Notes: generated from the sequence alone by a model not told the origin. Shown: positions 46,781 to 59,278, counted from the first letter of the stretch. The stretch is 64,000 nt of DNA from Cryptomeria japonica (GCF_030272615.1 NC_081406.1:215261497-215325496), one strand, 5' to 3'. A program made the numbers and translations.

Positions 46781-48640
46781 CTTTTGTCCCCCACTTTAGC
46801 GATCATATGACACTACGTGCAAATGCAAGGTAAAGTATAGAAAAGTAAACATTATTTAAAAAAGGATATATCCATAAGTTGTTGGATGAAGCCCTCGGTA
46901 GTATCTATAGTACACAGTTAGGAACCACACCCTACAAAACCACATGTTAGATCACAAAATCACCTAATGCTTACTAAGGAAGGTGATGAAATTCATCGGT
47001 AGCTATATGCCCCCCTGTTTTGGCTTTCTTACTGATGAGGGAACAACTAGAGAAATAGAAAAACACAACAATTGAGAATCAAAAGAGAAATTTTATTATT
47101 ATTTTCAACCAACATGCACTATAGTTCGCTTCCCACTATTTCTTTGTTCCCCTGGTTCAACGCCCTTGTTTTGGGTTCTTTTAATATAAAAAACATGCAC
47201 TACATGCATTACAATTTCAGAGATTCAAAACCTCATAGGCTACCACACATACAGCTTATAGAATCTATAAAATACCCTTCCCACAATACAATCTCCCAAC
47301 TCTAAGCTCTCAAAAACTCAACTCCAAAAACTCAACTATTTTCCTCAAAGATGAGTCTTAAATAGATTTCTATTCCTTAGGAGCTAAGATTACATTTGCA
47401 ATAGAAACTTGGCAGATTAACTAGAGCTAGACCAAGAAACTGTATAATTCCACTGAAGCCAAATTCGAAACTGGAAACTTTCTGAAAAAAATAAATGTTC
47501 AACTTTCGGCAACCGTAACTTTTGATCTAACTGTCAGATTTTCAATGATAATACCTTTCGAAAAGTTCTTAAAAAGATAACTTGGTGCAAAGTAGGGTTT
47601 GAAGGCCAACTAATTTGGATTTCCACCAGTTTCTAGGTTCATCCGAAGCCTCTAAGGGTTTCAAATTTGACTATGAATAAATTGCTAAAATAAGAAAGGG
47701 AGAATCTAAAAACTACAATAGAAAATAAAAAAATATTTTTTGGGTGATGCAGGATTTCCCTTAAACCACCAGATGTTCCTGCATCACTTACTAGTGTGGT
47801 GAAATGGGGTATCATGTTTACCACACTGAATTGTGATGAAGACCTTAATGAGAAATGTTCAAAATAAGGTTCTATTATACATCAAAGCACTTTATGGGAC
47901 AAATGTGGAGCCAGAGAGAAAATTCACAATCCCGATGCCGTCGACGACATGAAAATCGGAGCTCCCTAGCTCAAGTTATGATAGATTAAGTGAAAAAGAG
48001 CTAAATTAAGGTTTTTAACTTAAAATTAGAAAAAGTGAAAAAGAAGATACCTCATAAGTATGAAAGCTTATGCTTTTATCTTGAACATGTTATTTTAATT
48101 CTTGAAATAATGTATACATTTCTTTGATTAAAAGTAACATATTTGGTAATGGACATGTATGTCTAATTTAATTTCCAAGTGACTGATTTCTTAATGCTTC
48201 ATGATTAAATTGATACGTGTGATTTAATTAAATAAGTATTTAATTAAATACTACCTTGGTGATGTAGAAGAAAGTGTGTTAAGTTTAAGAACTATATGAC
48301 TAATGTGATTTAATTAACTCTAATTAAACACAACACAATATAATCCTTCTTAACACATAAGAAATTATATAACATGCTAGCACATATAAAATGTAAATCT
48401 ATTATAATTTACATAATTGAATCCAAGACAAACCATAAAGTGAAGAAACATTCTTGTCAAGAATGAAGCAATGTAGATGAAACAATACAATATCATTTAA
48501 TACTACATACTTTAATAAAGATATGCTAACATACTATCTAATTTGAAGAAAGAAAAGGCACAGGGAGAGAGAATAAGCTAGAAAGAGAGAGAGGGAGAGA
48601 GAGAGAGAGAGATTAGGCATAGTATCTATGAAGGTGTATA
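46781..48640 (-). other. Element H 3' region between integrase and LTR
   Basis: No reading frame supported. It holds a purine tract at the LTR side, an inverted repeat TGATGCAGGA...TCCTGCATCA near 47742-47790 and a GA microsatellite (48581-48612). Plus-strand frames 47072-47305 and 45465-45695 match nothing I know. Confidence 0.5.
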
Positions 48641-49993
48641 GAATTTATAGGCTCTTTGAGAGGCATACCTTCCACATCTACTATCTTGTAAGCACCTGAT
48701 CCATAGACTTCGACAACAATGTATGGTCCAAGCCAATTAGGACTAAATTTTCCTTTTTCCTTGGGTAGGGTATTCACATTGCACTGATTTTTATAAAGTA
48801 CTAAATCACCTATTGAGAAGGAACATTGAATGACTTTATCATTGTAACTTCATTGTGGATTTTTATGGTATGCTTGAATATGCTAAAGAGTTTATGCATT
48901 GTTCATCAAGCATCTCAAATTGTTGGAGCCTTTGTTCTTTATAGGAATCATCATCCATTATACTCTTAAGAGAAACTCTTAAAGATGGAATTTCTAACTC
49001 CAAAGGCATAATAGCATCAACACCATAAACAAATTATAAGGAGTAGAACCCATAGCAATATGTATGCTCATTCAATAAGCCCAAAGAGTGTAGATTAACT
49101 GAGTGTGCCAATCCTTACCATGCTTGTTCATAGTATTATGAAGACTTTGTTTGATTATATTATTTGAAGATTCAGCTTGACCATTTGATTGAGGATAGTA
49201 GGGTGTAGAAAATCAATATTGAATATGATATTTCTTGAGAAATTTCTTCACATCTTTTTTTTAATGATCTTCCATTATCCAAAACTAAAGTAGAAGGTAT
49301 TCCAAATTAGGAAATGATGTTATATAAGATGAATTAACAGATTACTTCGATGGTAGTAGATCGAAGAGGAACTACTTCTACCCACTTCATAAAGTAATCA
49401 GTAGCGGTTATGATGAAAGTATGTCCTTGAGATGAGGGATGAGATATTTTACCAATGATATCCAAACCCCATATAGAAAAGGGCCAAGATGTTGCTTGAG
49501 ATCAAAGTTCTTGGGTGGGAGCATAGATCAAATTGCTATGTTGCTGACATTGATGAAATTTCTTAACAAATGCAAAGGAATCTTTTTCCATGCTTTGCCA
49601 GTAATATCTCATTCAGAGAAACCTTTGAACTAAAGATTTGCCCCCAAAAGCACCTGAATATGCTTCCTCAAGAGAAATATGGATTTAATCTTGTTTAAGA
49701 CATCTAAGGAGGAGACCATTATAACCCCTTCTATAAAGATCATTAGAAAGGATAATGTATCTAGCGACCAACTTGCAAATCCTAGCCCTAGTATTCTTGT
49801 TTATAGAGTTGGGAAAGGTACCATCACTCAAATATCTCACGATATGTGAGTACCATTCATGAGAATCTATAGCACAACAATATACCACATCACTAGGATT
49901 GTCTGCAATAGATAGGGTAGTGAGGTTGTGAATAAAAAATTTGAGATCTACCAAGGGGTCCTCTAAAGACACAAGAGAGGCCACACATGCCAT
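48641..49993 (-). pseudogene. Element H integrase, degenerate
   Basis: The frame 49685-49993 has the region before integrase (ARYIILSNDLYRRGYNG). After a stop the zinc part is damaged (KFHQCQQHSN; one Cys changed to Phe). The core is readable: WGLDIIGKI (first Asp), STLVLDNGRSL (second Asp), TPYYPQSNGQAESSN (Glu). Later parts are broken by many stops. The enzyme would join element DNA to the genome; this copy cannot. Confidence 0.88.
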
Positions 49994-50115
49994 TGCATCA
50001 ACATGTCAATTATATTTTCAAGGGACATGCTCCATGGTATAAGAATTTAACTTTTGCAACAAGGATATAGCTAAATCTCTATATTGTGATAATTTATCTT
50101 GCTTAGCTTGGTAAA
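49994..50115 (-). pseudogene. Element H RNase H, C-terminal remnant
   Basis: Continues after element I in the same gypsy frame with QAKQDKLSQYRDLAISLLQ and HVDAMACVASL. GTAAA at 50111-50115 is one copy of the target duplication of I. Confidence 0.75.
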
Positions 50116-51168
50116 TGTTGGTATTATGGATGTGTTGCATTGGTTTTGTCATTGATGTCAACACTTATCAACACTTATCCTTCTGGAGATCCTTGGTTAT
50201 GTTCACCGACAAGTTTAGTGACTTATGCATAGTCACTGGTATTTGGTTCACCGGTAGGTTATATTGTTCACCGACACTTAGGATGACTTGTTATCATTTG
50301 GAGATCACTTGGTTATGTCGAAGACATGGTTTGGACACTTGGCTTTGGTATTCTAGTTATTGGTCTAATCGGGTTGACATATTTGTTGTTACCAACAAAT
50401 TGGTCTCGGTTATGGACCAACATGCATTATCTATTCCAGATCAACATGACACATTATGGAGATTATTTAATCAATTGGTATTGTTGTAATTACATTGAGC
50501 CGACATGATGCATCACATCTTGACTTACTTGTAATTGATTTTATTGTAATATTCTTAGTGAGCCAACCTACACATTTGGTCTTAGGTTTTGGTATATATG
50601 TAAGATCTCAATCGTGAGATATAAGTATATGGTATGTAAGGTTATGGTATTGTAACATGGTATGTGTGAATATTGAAGATCATCTAAGAAGACCATAGAG
50701 AAGGTTCAAGGCAGGTTTGAAGGTGATTATCATAGCTTAACCAGTACTGAATCCAACATTGGAGATGCTACTTTGAGTAGTACATTATCATTGGATTTAA
50801 TCATCCAATTGTAGTCAGTGTGACTCCCATCTTGTGATTGAGAAGTGAGCTCTAGGCGGTTGGCCTTTCTGCATGTGCCGACCCCATGTGTACACACATA
50901 CTATCTGCAGTAGTATCATCTAATTGTGGGTAAGGTTTCCCACCTTGGTTTTTCCCCTTACAGGGTTTCCACGTACAAATCTCTATGTTATGTGTTGTGG
51001 ATGTTGTTTCTCTTTCACCGATATTAATATTAATTGTTAATCTGTTAACCAACATTAAGTTTGGTTTACCGGTATTATGTATCAAGTTTGATTAAGTTAT
51101 ATTTAGGATAAAATTAATAGACAACTGATTCACCCCCCCCCACTCTCAGTTGCCTCCAGGTCCTAAAA
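50116..51168 (+). repeat. Element I 5' LTR (1053 bp)
   Basis: TGTTGGTATTATGG to GGTCCTAAAA (the terminal CA appears as AA; the 3' LTR has CCTAACA). Has TTGTCATTGATGTCAAC, CTTGGTTTTTCCCC...GGGTTTCCACGTAC and GATTCACCCCCCCCCACTCTCAG. Confidence 0.95.
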
Positions 51169-51170
51169 AT

Positions 51171-51182
51171 TGGTATCAGAGC
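51171..51182 (+). other. Element I primer-binding site
   Basis: TGGTATCAGAGC, exact initiator tRNA-Met-type site, two bases past the LTR. Confidence 0.93.
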
Positions 51183-51225
51183 TATGTCCTCTTTTTCTAG
51201 AAGTTTAACAACTTGAGGAGATTCT

Positions 51226-52300
51226 ATGGCAACTAACTTTTTTAGGAAGGACAAATTGAAACTTGATGGAACTAACTATGGTGTATGGAAGATCAGAATG
51301 GAGACACATCTGAATTGAATTGGAAGAGACATATGGGATGTTACACATAATGGCTATGTTGGTCCTATACCGTGTCAACCTAATCCACCTACATTGGGTA
51401 AGGATCAAGAGAATGATTGCAAAGCAAGAGAAGCAGTCTTGAGCGCCTTGTTAGATCGGCAAATCATGGGATTATCAAGTTGATCTACTGCTAAAGCTAT
51501 TTGGGATAAATTGGAGACATTGAATGAAGGAGATACCACTGTCAAAATTGCAAAAATGGAATGCTTCTGGGTCAGGTATGAAAATTTGAAAATGGAAGAA
51601 GATGAAAGAATTTTGCTTTTATGGAAAGGGTTAATGAAATTGTTTTGGAAATACAATAATGTGGAGGTTCCTTAAGTGAAGATGAAATTGTTTCTAAAGT
51701 TTTGAGAGCATTGCCATCGACATACAAAATGAAAGTAACATCTATTAATGAGTTGAGAACAATGCCTAATACATCAGTATCTAGAGATACCTTGGTTGGA
51801 CAATCTTCAGCATCTGAGCTTGAGGAATTTGGTCTTGTTGCTACAATTAAAGCACATTTAGCCTTCAAAGCATCATCATCTGCATCATCATCATCATCAT
51901 CATCTGATAAATCTGATTGGAAAGCACTTTATGCAAGATAACTTGAATATATTAGGAGGGAAAATGAAGAACTGGAAGAACTTGAAGCACTATTTGCAAG
52001 GAAAATACCTAAAGGTCCTATTGGAAGTGAGTATGAAGGTAAAGCACCATTTAAATGTTTCAACTGTAATAAAGTTGGTCATATGGCATCTAGATATCTT
52101 GATAGACATGCAAGATTGAGAGAAGAAGCTAAAAGAACATACAAGCCTAACCCTAAATATCAAAGATATAGATTTAAGAAGAATAGAGACAAATCATGTT
52201 ATTATGTTGATGAAGGAGTTATTGATGATTCTGATGAAGAACAGACAAACAATGGATGGGCTTTTGTCACAGTAACAAAAGATCAACCGACACCTACTGT
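51226..52300 (+). pseudogene. Element I gag (UBN2 type)
   Basis: Starts MATNFFRKDKLKLDGTNYG at 51226. A stop replaces Cys in THLNCIG (51318). WDKLETLNEGD and RYENLKMEEDERI follow, then a frameshift near 51610. Frame 51702-51941 has LPSTYKMKVTSINELRTMP and a Ser run from a TCA repeat (about 51880-51903). The zinc knuckle near 52050-52095 is CFNCNKVGHMASRY, the last Cys changed to Tyr. Dead copy of the capsid/RNA-binding protein. Confidence 0.92.
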
Positions 52301-53773
52301 TCCACCGGTTGAGCAGGCCTTGGCACCTAAAATTGAAGAAAATGATGAATGGATTATAGATTCTGGATGTTCGCATCATATGAGTGGTGATAAAAGTAAA
52401 TTCTTATCTTTTCAGGAATACAATGGAGGTCTAGTAAGATTTGGAGATGACAAAGCTTGTTTGATTAGAGAAAAGGCACTATATCTTTTGATGTTAAGCA
52501 CAATACTAACAATGTTTATTATGTTGAAGGTTTGAAGCATACTCTTTTGAGTCTTGGTCAATTAGTTGAAAAGGGATTTGAGTTACAATTCAAGAATGGT
52601 AAATGGAAAATCATGAACAGAACTGGTTTGGAAATTGCAACCGGTAATTAAATTAGAGGTAATATCTTTCATTTGAATAACAATGAAAAGACATGCTTGA
52701 TTGCACACATTGATGAAAGTTGGTTATGGCATAAAAGACTCTGTCATGTGAATTTTGATTGCATTGTAAAGATTAGTTCATCTAAGGCAGTAAGGGATTT
52801 ACCTAAGATTGTAAAACCTCATAATCCAGTATGTAAGGAATGTCAAATGGGAAAGCAAGTTAGAACAACTTTTAAGAGTATTTATGAGAAAACCAATGAT
52901 GTTCTTGATTTAATTCATACTAAATTATGTGGTTCAACAAGAATAAGAAGTCTAGAGGGAGATACATACTTTATGATAATCATTGATGATTATTCTAGAA
53001 TGTGTTGGGTTACTTTTCTCAGCGAGAAATCAAAAGATTTTGGGAAATTCAAATTGTTCAAGGCACTTGTAGAGAATGAAACCGGTAAGAAAATCAAATG
53101 TTTAAGATCAGATCAAGGAGGTGAATTTACATCTAAGGAGTTCAAAACATTTTGTGAAGTGAATGGAATTAGAAGACAACTATCAGCACCCCAGACACCT
53201 CAGCAAAATGGAGTTGTGGAAAGGAAGAATAGAACTATTCTGGATGCAACTAGAAGAATGATATCAGAAGCAAATCTACCTCATGTGTATTGGAGAGAAG
53301 CAATGAATACAACGGTTTACACTTTCAATAGAGTTCACATCAAAGGTGAAATCGGTAAGACACCCTATGAATTATGGTTTGGTAATATTCCTACTCTTAA
53401 GTACTTCAAAATATTTGGAAGCAAATGCTACATTAGGAGAGATGGGTATATTGGAAAATTTGATCCCAAAAGTGATGAAGGTATATTTCTTGGTTATTCA
53501 TCTAAGAGAAAAGCATATAGTTGTTTTAATAAAAGATTGCAGAAAATCATTGAGAGTGAAAATGTGAAGATAGATGAACACTTTAGAGGAAATTCAAGGT
53601 CTATGGATTTTGAACTAGTAGTTGAGATGATCATAAATGAACCTATACAGAATGCACCAGCACAAAATGTAGATCCAGTCACACCGGCATCATCAGAGAA
53701 TTCCATAGTGACTGAAGAAAAGCAACAAGTGAACACACCCAGATATGTAAGATTGAATCACTCTAAAAGTTAG
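52301..53773 (+). pseudogene. Element I pol: protease and integrase
   Basis: Protease: WIIDSGCSHHMSGDKSKF with intact DSG (about 52353). The frame 52673-53773 is 366 codons without a stop: zinc part HKRLCHVNF and CKECQMGK, integrase IDDYSRMCWV (Asp), CLRSDQGGEF (Asp), PQQNGVVERKN (Glu), then HVYWREAMNT, ELWFGN, FGSKCY and KRKAYSCFNKR. This is the best preserved integrase in the window, with all three catalytic residues. Some changes are seen elsewhere (LCGSTR for the usual LCGPTR; HTKL for HTDL). Confidence 0.95.
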
Positions 53774-55370
53774 ATAATTGGGAATAAGTATCAAGGAGTT
53801 ATGACTAGAGGAAAACTGGCAAATGAAGAGGTATGTTTAATTTCTCAAATTGAACCAACATCTATTATTGAGGCATGTGAAGATAAACATTGGATTAAAG
53901 CTATGGACGATGAATTAGAACAAATTGAAAAAAATAATACATGGACATTGGTTCCCCGACCTAGAGATAAAAATGTAATTGGAACTGAATGGGTATTCAG
54001 AAATAAAATTAATAAAGATGGTAAGGCAATCAAAAAAAAAGCAAGATTAGTGTGTAAAGGATATTCACCAAAAGAGGGAATTGATTACAATGAAACCTTT
54101 GCACTAGTAGCTAGAATTGAGGTAGTCAGATTATTTCTTGCATTTGCAGCACATAAGAACTATAAAGTATATCAAATGGATGTTAAATGTGCATTTCTGA
54201 ATGGTGATCTTGAAGGGGAAATTTACATTGAACAGAATGATGGATTTTCATTGACAAATGATAAAGATACGATTTGTAGATTAAGGAAAGCTTTATATGG
54301 ATTGAAGCAAGCTCCTAGATTGGACAAATATCTTTCGAAGCTTGGTTACACTAAAGGTAATGCTGACAACAACTTATATTTCAAAGTGACTAATGAAAAC
54401 ATCTTGGTTATTTAAGTTTTTGTTGATGACATCATTTTTGGAGGAGAAGATGGATTGTGTAAAGACTTCTAATAAGATGCAGGAAGAATTTGAAATGTCT
54501 ATGATTGGGGAGATAAAATTCTTTTTAGGATTTTAAATTTCATAGACTGATAATGGTATATTCATATGTCAAACAAAGTACTTGAAGGAACTACTGAAAA
54601 AATTCAGTATGGAAAACTCTAAACTAGTAAGTACTCCTATGACTACAACTAATAAACTATCATTGAAGGATGATTCAACTCCTGTTAATCCAACAAGATA
54701 AAAATCTATGATTGGAGGTTTATTGTATTTGACACAAATAAGACCTGATATAATGAATGCAGTGTGTATTGTTTCAAGATTTCAGAGTAATCCTAGAGAA
54801 AATCATGAATCAACAGTGAAAAGGATTTTTTGGTATTTACAAGGCACAACAAATCTTGGTTTATGGTATCCTAAAGATAAAAATCTTAATTTATGTGCAT
54901 ACACTAATGCTAATTAGGCAGGAGATGTAGATGATAGAAAGAGTACCACTGGCGAGGCATTCTTTCTTGGTAGCAGATTGATGTCATGGTTGAGCAAGAA
55001 ACAAAGTTGTACATCATTATCAAAAACATAATCAGAATATGTTGCAGTAGAAACAAATTGTACTTAGGTATTATGGATTAAGAAAATGTTGAAAGACATA
55101 AAGGTAAAATGCAAAGAACCTATAATCATTTATTGTGATAATTTAGGAGCAACTGATATATCTAAGAATCTAGTATTTCACTCTAAAACTAAACATGTTT
55201 GTATCAAATATAATTTTTTGAAAGAGAATGTTGAAGCAAAAGAAGTGAGATTGGTTTATGTGAATACTAAAGAAAAGATTGCAGATATCTTTACTAAGCC
55301 TTTGCCTAAAGAAACTTTTCAATATCTCAGAGAGAAGCTTGGGGTTATACCCTCACTGATAGAGACCTAG
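53774..55370 (+). pseudogene. Element I pol: reverse transcriptase and RNase H
   Basis: Frame 53801-54415 has WTLVPRPRDK, WVFRNKINKDGK, FLNGDLEGEIYIEQ and LYGLKQAPR. The next five residues (AWYAR in relatives) are missing. After a stop come FVDDIIFGGEDGL and, in other frames, MIGEIKFFLG and GLLYLTQ (54708-54917). RNase H: the first Asp region reads AYTNAN where B has AYIDAN, so the catalytic Asp is Asn; KSTTGEAFFLG, YCDN and ADIFTKPLP follow (55086-55370). Stop at 55368-55370. Confidence 0.93.
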
Positions 55371-55748
55371 ACAGTTGATGCTTGGCATCAAACCAGCAGA
55401 ATTTATAGAGCAACCTTTTTTCTAGCTTTGATGGAGGAGAGCTACTTCTTAGGGGGAGTAGTTGGTTATAACATTTGGTATTTGTAATTGGTTCTATGAA
55501 CTAGTTGTATCTGGTATTTGTATTGCTTTGGCATTTGATGTCAAAGGGGGAGAGATAGCTATGGAAAAACATTATCTTTTGGGGAGAGATTATTCATTGG
55601 GGGAGAGATTTTTACTCTCCGCATTTGTATTTTGATTTCTGGTATTGATCTATTCGGGAGATTGTTGGTTTTTTGTTTTTGGCATTTTTACTTTGGCACT
55701 TAGATAGTTTTTCCATCTTGTGTTGCCATCAATGCCAAAGGGGGACAT
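55371..55748 (+). other. Element I 3' untranslated region with polypurine tract
   Basis: AAAGGGGGACAT at 55737-55748 abuts the LTR; further GGGGGAG runs near 55454, 55546 and 55600. No coding frame. Confidence 0.85.
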
Positions 55749-56797
55749 TTTTGGTATTATAGATGTGTTGGATTGGTTTTGTCATTGATGTCAACACTTA
55801 TCAACACTTATCCTTCTAGAGATCCTTGATTATGTTCACCGACAAATTCAATGACTTATGCACAGTCACCGGTATTTGGTTCACCAATAGGTTATATTGC
55901 TCATCGGCACTTAGGATGACTTGTTATCATCTGGAGATCACTTGGTTATATCAAATACATGGTCTGGACACTTGGCTTTTGTATTCTACTTATTCATCTA
56001 ATCAGGTTAACATATTTGCTATTACCAGCAAATTGGTCTAGGTTATGGACCGGCATGCATTATCTATTCTAGATTAGCACGACACGTTATGGAGATGATT
56101 TAATCAATTGGTATTGTTGTAATTACATTGAGCCAACATGATACATCACATCTTGACTTACTTGTAATTGATTTTATTGTAATATTCTTAGTTAGCCGAC
56201 CTACACATTTGGTCTTAGGTTTTGGTATATATGTAAGATCTCATTCATGAGATGTAAGTATATGGTATGTAAGGTTATGGTATTGTAACATGGTATGTGT
56301 GGATATTGAAGATCATATGAGCAGACCATAGAGAAGGTTCAAGGAAGGTTTGAAGGTGATTATTAGAGCTTAACCGGTATTGAATCGAGCATTGGAGATG
56401 CTACTTTGAGAAGCACATTAGCATTGGATTTAATCATCCAATTGTAGTCAGTGTGAGTCCCCTCTTGTGATTGAGTAGTGAGCTCTAGGTGGTTGGCATT
56501 TCTGCATGTGTAGACCCCATTTGTAAACACATACTATCTGCAGTAGTATCATCTGATTCTAGGTAAGGTTTCCCACCATGGTTTTTCCCCTTACAAGATT
56601 TCCACATACAAATCTCTATGTTATGTGTTGTGGATGTTGTTTCTCTTTCACCGGTATTAATATTAACTGTTAATCTATTAACCGGCATTAAGTTTTGTTT
56701 ACTGGTATTATGTATCAAGTTTGATTAAGTTATATTTGGGATAAAATTAATAGACAACTGTTTCACCCCCCTTGTCAGTTGCCTTCGGGTCCTAACA
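55749..56797 (+). repeat. Element I 3' LTR (1049 bp)
   Basis: Starts TTTTGGTATTATAG (TG mutated to TT) and ends GGTCCTAACA, followed by the duplication GTAAA. Matches 50116-51168. Confidence 0.95.
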
Positions 56798-57273
56798 GTA
56801 AATTCATGTCACTTGTCTTATGATTAATTGAGAATCTCCTTAGATATGTAGATGTTTCACATTTAATGCTAGGGCTACTTTAGTTATAGCTATAAAAGCC
56901 TCATATTCAATAATGATAGTGGTACACAAGAAATTAAGGCGATATGATAAAGGGATAGGTTTATTCTTAGGAGAGATTAAGACAACACTTCCCCTTGATC
57001 CTATATGGCCCACCTAGAGCCATCAAAATATAATTCCCAATTTTCATCACCCTCAGTAGAGAGAATGAATTCATCAAGAAAAGACTCTTGGTTAGGTATG
57101 GAGAAAGGCGAAGGAGCCTCAACTAAGTGGTTGATCAACTCTTGGCCTTTTATTGCGAAACAAACTTAAGGTCAAACTCAATCAACATCATAACCCACTT
57201 GGCTAAGCATCCTGAAAGGTCTTTTTTGGAGAAAAGATGCTTTAGAGGATTGAATTTAATGATAACATGAACT
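56798..57273 (-). pseudogene. Element H RNase H, main part
   Basis: Minus-strand frames give LSGCLAKWVMMLIEFDLKF, then a region with GDSQLIIRQV, the Asp-Ser motif typical of the RNase H-like domain of plant gypsy elements (ribonuclease H family, RVT_3 type). Element I cuts it just downstream; the rest is at 49994-50115. Many stops. Confidence 0.75.
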
Positions 57274-57960
57274 TCAACATTCAAAAGATAATGCCTTAAT
57301 TTTTGGGTTGTGAAGACTAAAACAAGACATTGTCTTTCTATTGCAGAATATCAGACTTTGTAATTGAGTAAAGTGCAGCATGTAATAAACCGTACATTTT
57401 CTACCATCCTTATCATGTTGTGCCAATAATGATGCAAGAGCATGAAGGGAAGCAACTGTGTATAGAAGAAAAGGTTTGGAATGATCAGCGGGTTGAAGAA
57501 TGGGAGCATTGGACAAATATGTTTTTAAGTCTTCAAATGCTTGATGATAATCCTCATTCCATTGAAAGGTGATATTCTTTTTAAGTAACTGGGTGAATGG
57601 AAGGGTATGATCCACAAGTTGGGAAACAAACCTATGAATGCCTTGAATCTTTCCTTGTAAACTTTTTAGTTGGGAAGCATTTTTAGGAGGTGGCATGTTA
57701 ACAATAGCATCTATATTCTTCGTATCCACCTTAATTCGATGATGCAAGACTATGAATCGTAATAGTTTTCCACTATCCACACCAAAAACACACTTTTGAG
57801 GATTCAAGCATATGTTGTACTTATGAATTATTTCAAATACTTGATGAAGGATCTTAACATTATCTATGTGAAGAATGGATTTATCTAAATGTCGTCAACA
57901 TAATCTTCTAAGATTTTATGCATGTAATTATGGAAGATGAGGGTCATAGCACGTTGATAG
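57274..57960 (-). pseudogene. Element H reverse transcriptase, C-terminal part
   Basis: Just after J (minus sense) come the Met-rich thumb entry and LEDYVDDI, the intact YVDD active site (about 57885-57910). The frame 57274-57807 has NPQKCVFGVDSGKLL, MPPPKNASQLKSLQGKI and FQWNEDYHQAFEDLK, the gypsy RT connection and start of the RNase H-like region. GATAG at 57956-57960 is one copy of the target duplication of J. Confidence 0.9.
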
Positions 57961-58896
57961 TGTTGGCATATGGACACTCCAATGAGACATTGTGTGTGAT
58001 TGAAGGTTTTTTCATTGATGGCAACCTTGCAATCCTATGGCACCGGCAAGACATTATACTAGAAAAGCATTACTCAGGCAACCTTGCAATCCTATGGCAC
58101 CGGCAAGACATTATACCGCCAAAGCATTACTCAAGCAACCTTGCAATCCTATGGCACCGACAAGACATTATACCGGTAAAGCATTACTCAAACAAGATAG
58201 TGCACCGACATCAGCAAGATCAATCTACACTGGCACCGACACAGAAGATGTACACCGGCACAGAAAAGAACATGTATACCGGCACTGAGGCTGACATGAT
58301 TTTTGATATGTAATATTTTGTTTATTATTGTAAGCCAACTTGGAAAATTGTAAAATGACTCTTGAATATAAAAGAGATCATTGTAGGTGTTTGTAGGATA
58401 TGGATGTAAAGCATACAATAAATTATAAGGTAGACCTAATGTGCGAATTGTAGGTCAAGGGTATATGTAAAGAACAGAGCAAGAACCGGTACTGAATCTA
58501 GCATTGAAGATGCTATTGTAAAGCAGTACAGAATATTGGATTTGTGTAAATCCTCATTGTAAGTCAGTGTGACTTCTTATTGAGCAGTGAGCTCTAGGTA
58601 GTTGGCCTTCCTGCATGTGCAAGCCCCTATTGTAAGTAATATTCTCTTATTGGCCAGTAAGTGAATATTGTGGGTCACAAATCCCATTGAGGTTTTTCCC
58701 ACACCGGGTTTCCTTGTTAAACATCTTGTGTTATGGTGTTCTTTTCATGTGGATGTTTTTGATTATGTTATTTACATTAATTCTTGCATACTGGTATACT
58801 ATTACTTTATGTTCTGCATATTCAGTTTCAAGAAAATTTCATTACCGGTCAGATACGGATTCACCCCCCCTCTCAGTATCTGTGGGAACCCTAACA
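57961..58896 (+). mobile_element. Solo LTR J (936 bp)
   Basis: TGTTGGCATATGGACACTCC to ACCCTAACA with a perfect target duplication GATAG (57956-57960, 58897-58901) and no internal region: a solo LTR left by LTR-LTR recombination. Contains CATTGATGGCAACC, TTGAGGTTTTTCCC...GGGTTTCC and GATTCACCCCCCCTCTCAG. Its right half resembles the C LTR (ATTGGCCAGT, GTGAATATTGTGGGTCACAAATCCCA), so it is a related family. It sits in the RT of H. Confidence 0.95.
58020..58190 (+). repeat. 57-bp tandem repeat, three copies, in solo LTR J
   Basis: Units 58020-58076, 58077-58133 and 58134-58190 each contain GCAACCTTGCAATCC, ATGGCACCG and AAGCATTACTCA. Since 57 is a multiple of three, frames over it repeat a 19-residue unit (for example NLAILWHRQDII), which makes a false 131-codon ORF (57918-58313). 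Confidence 0.95.
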
Positions 58897-59278
58897 GATA
58901 GGTAGTGCCCACATTTTTTAGTCACAAAGGCATCATAACCCAACAAAATGTGCCCCAAGGGGTGGTGAAAGTAGTTTTAAATTGATCTTGAGGATTAATG
59001 AAGATTTGAATATATCTTGAGAAATCAACTATGAAGGATAAAAAAGCATGGCTTGCTATAGAATCCACCATCATTTCGATATTTGGGAGAGGGAAGTCAT
59101 CCATCAAAGAACCTTTATTAAGATCTAAAAAATTGGTACACATCTTAATCTTGTTATTTGATTTAGCCATGACCATAATGTTTGGAATCCATGGGGAATA
59201 ATCAATAGGTCGGATGAATCCGACATCCAATAACTTTTCAATCTCAACCTTAACAAGCAATGCTATTTTGGGATTCAT
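58897..59278 (-). pseudogene. Element H reverse transcriptase, N-terminal part
   Basis: Frame 58922-59278: VEIEKLLDVGFIRPIDYSPW, NFLDLNKG, DDFPLPNIEMMVDS and TPWGTFCWVMMPL. These are the fingers and palm of a plant gypsy RT. The usual FMDGFSGY is FIVDFSRY here, so the first catalytic Asp is lost. The J insertion lies between this part and YVDD. Confidence 0.9.

Larger units (their letters stand above)
50116..56797 (+). mobile_element. Ty1/copia retrotransposon I, full length
   Basis: LTRs of 1053 and 1049 bp, perfect target duplication GTAAA (50111-50115, 56798-56802), primer site, gag-pol and polypurine tract. It lies in the RNase H of H. LTR family is that of B (same LTR layout and very similar gag-pol). 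Over the first 92 bases the two LTRs differ at 5 sites. The coding region carries stops, frameshifts and a 15-base deletion in RT. Confidence 0.96.

Noticed and set aside
57918-58313. 131-codon frame with 19-residue repeats
   Set aside because: It lies in solo LTR J and arises from a 57-bp tandem repeat; it begins before the LTR in element H sequence, so it is not a gene of either.
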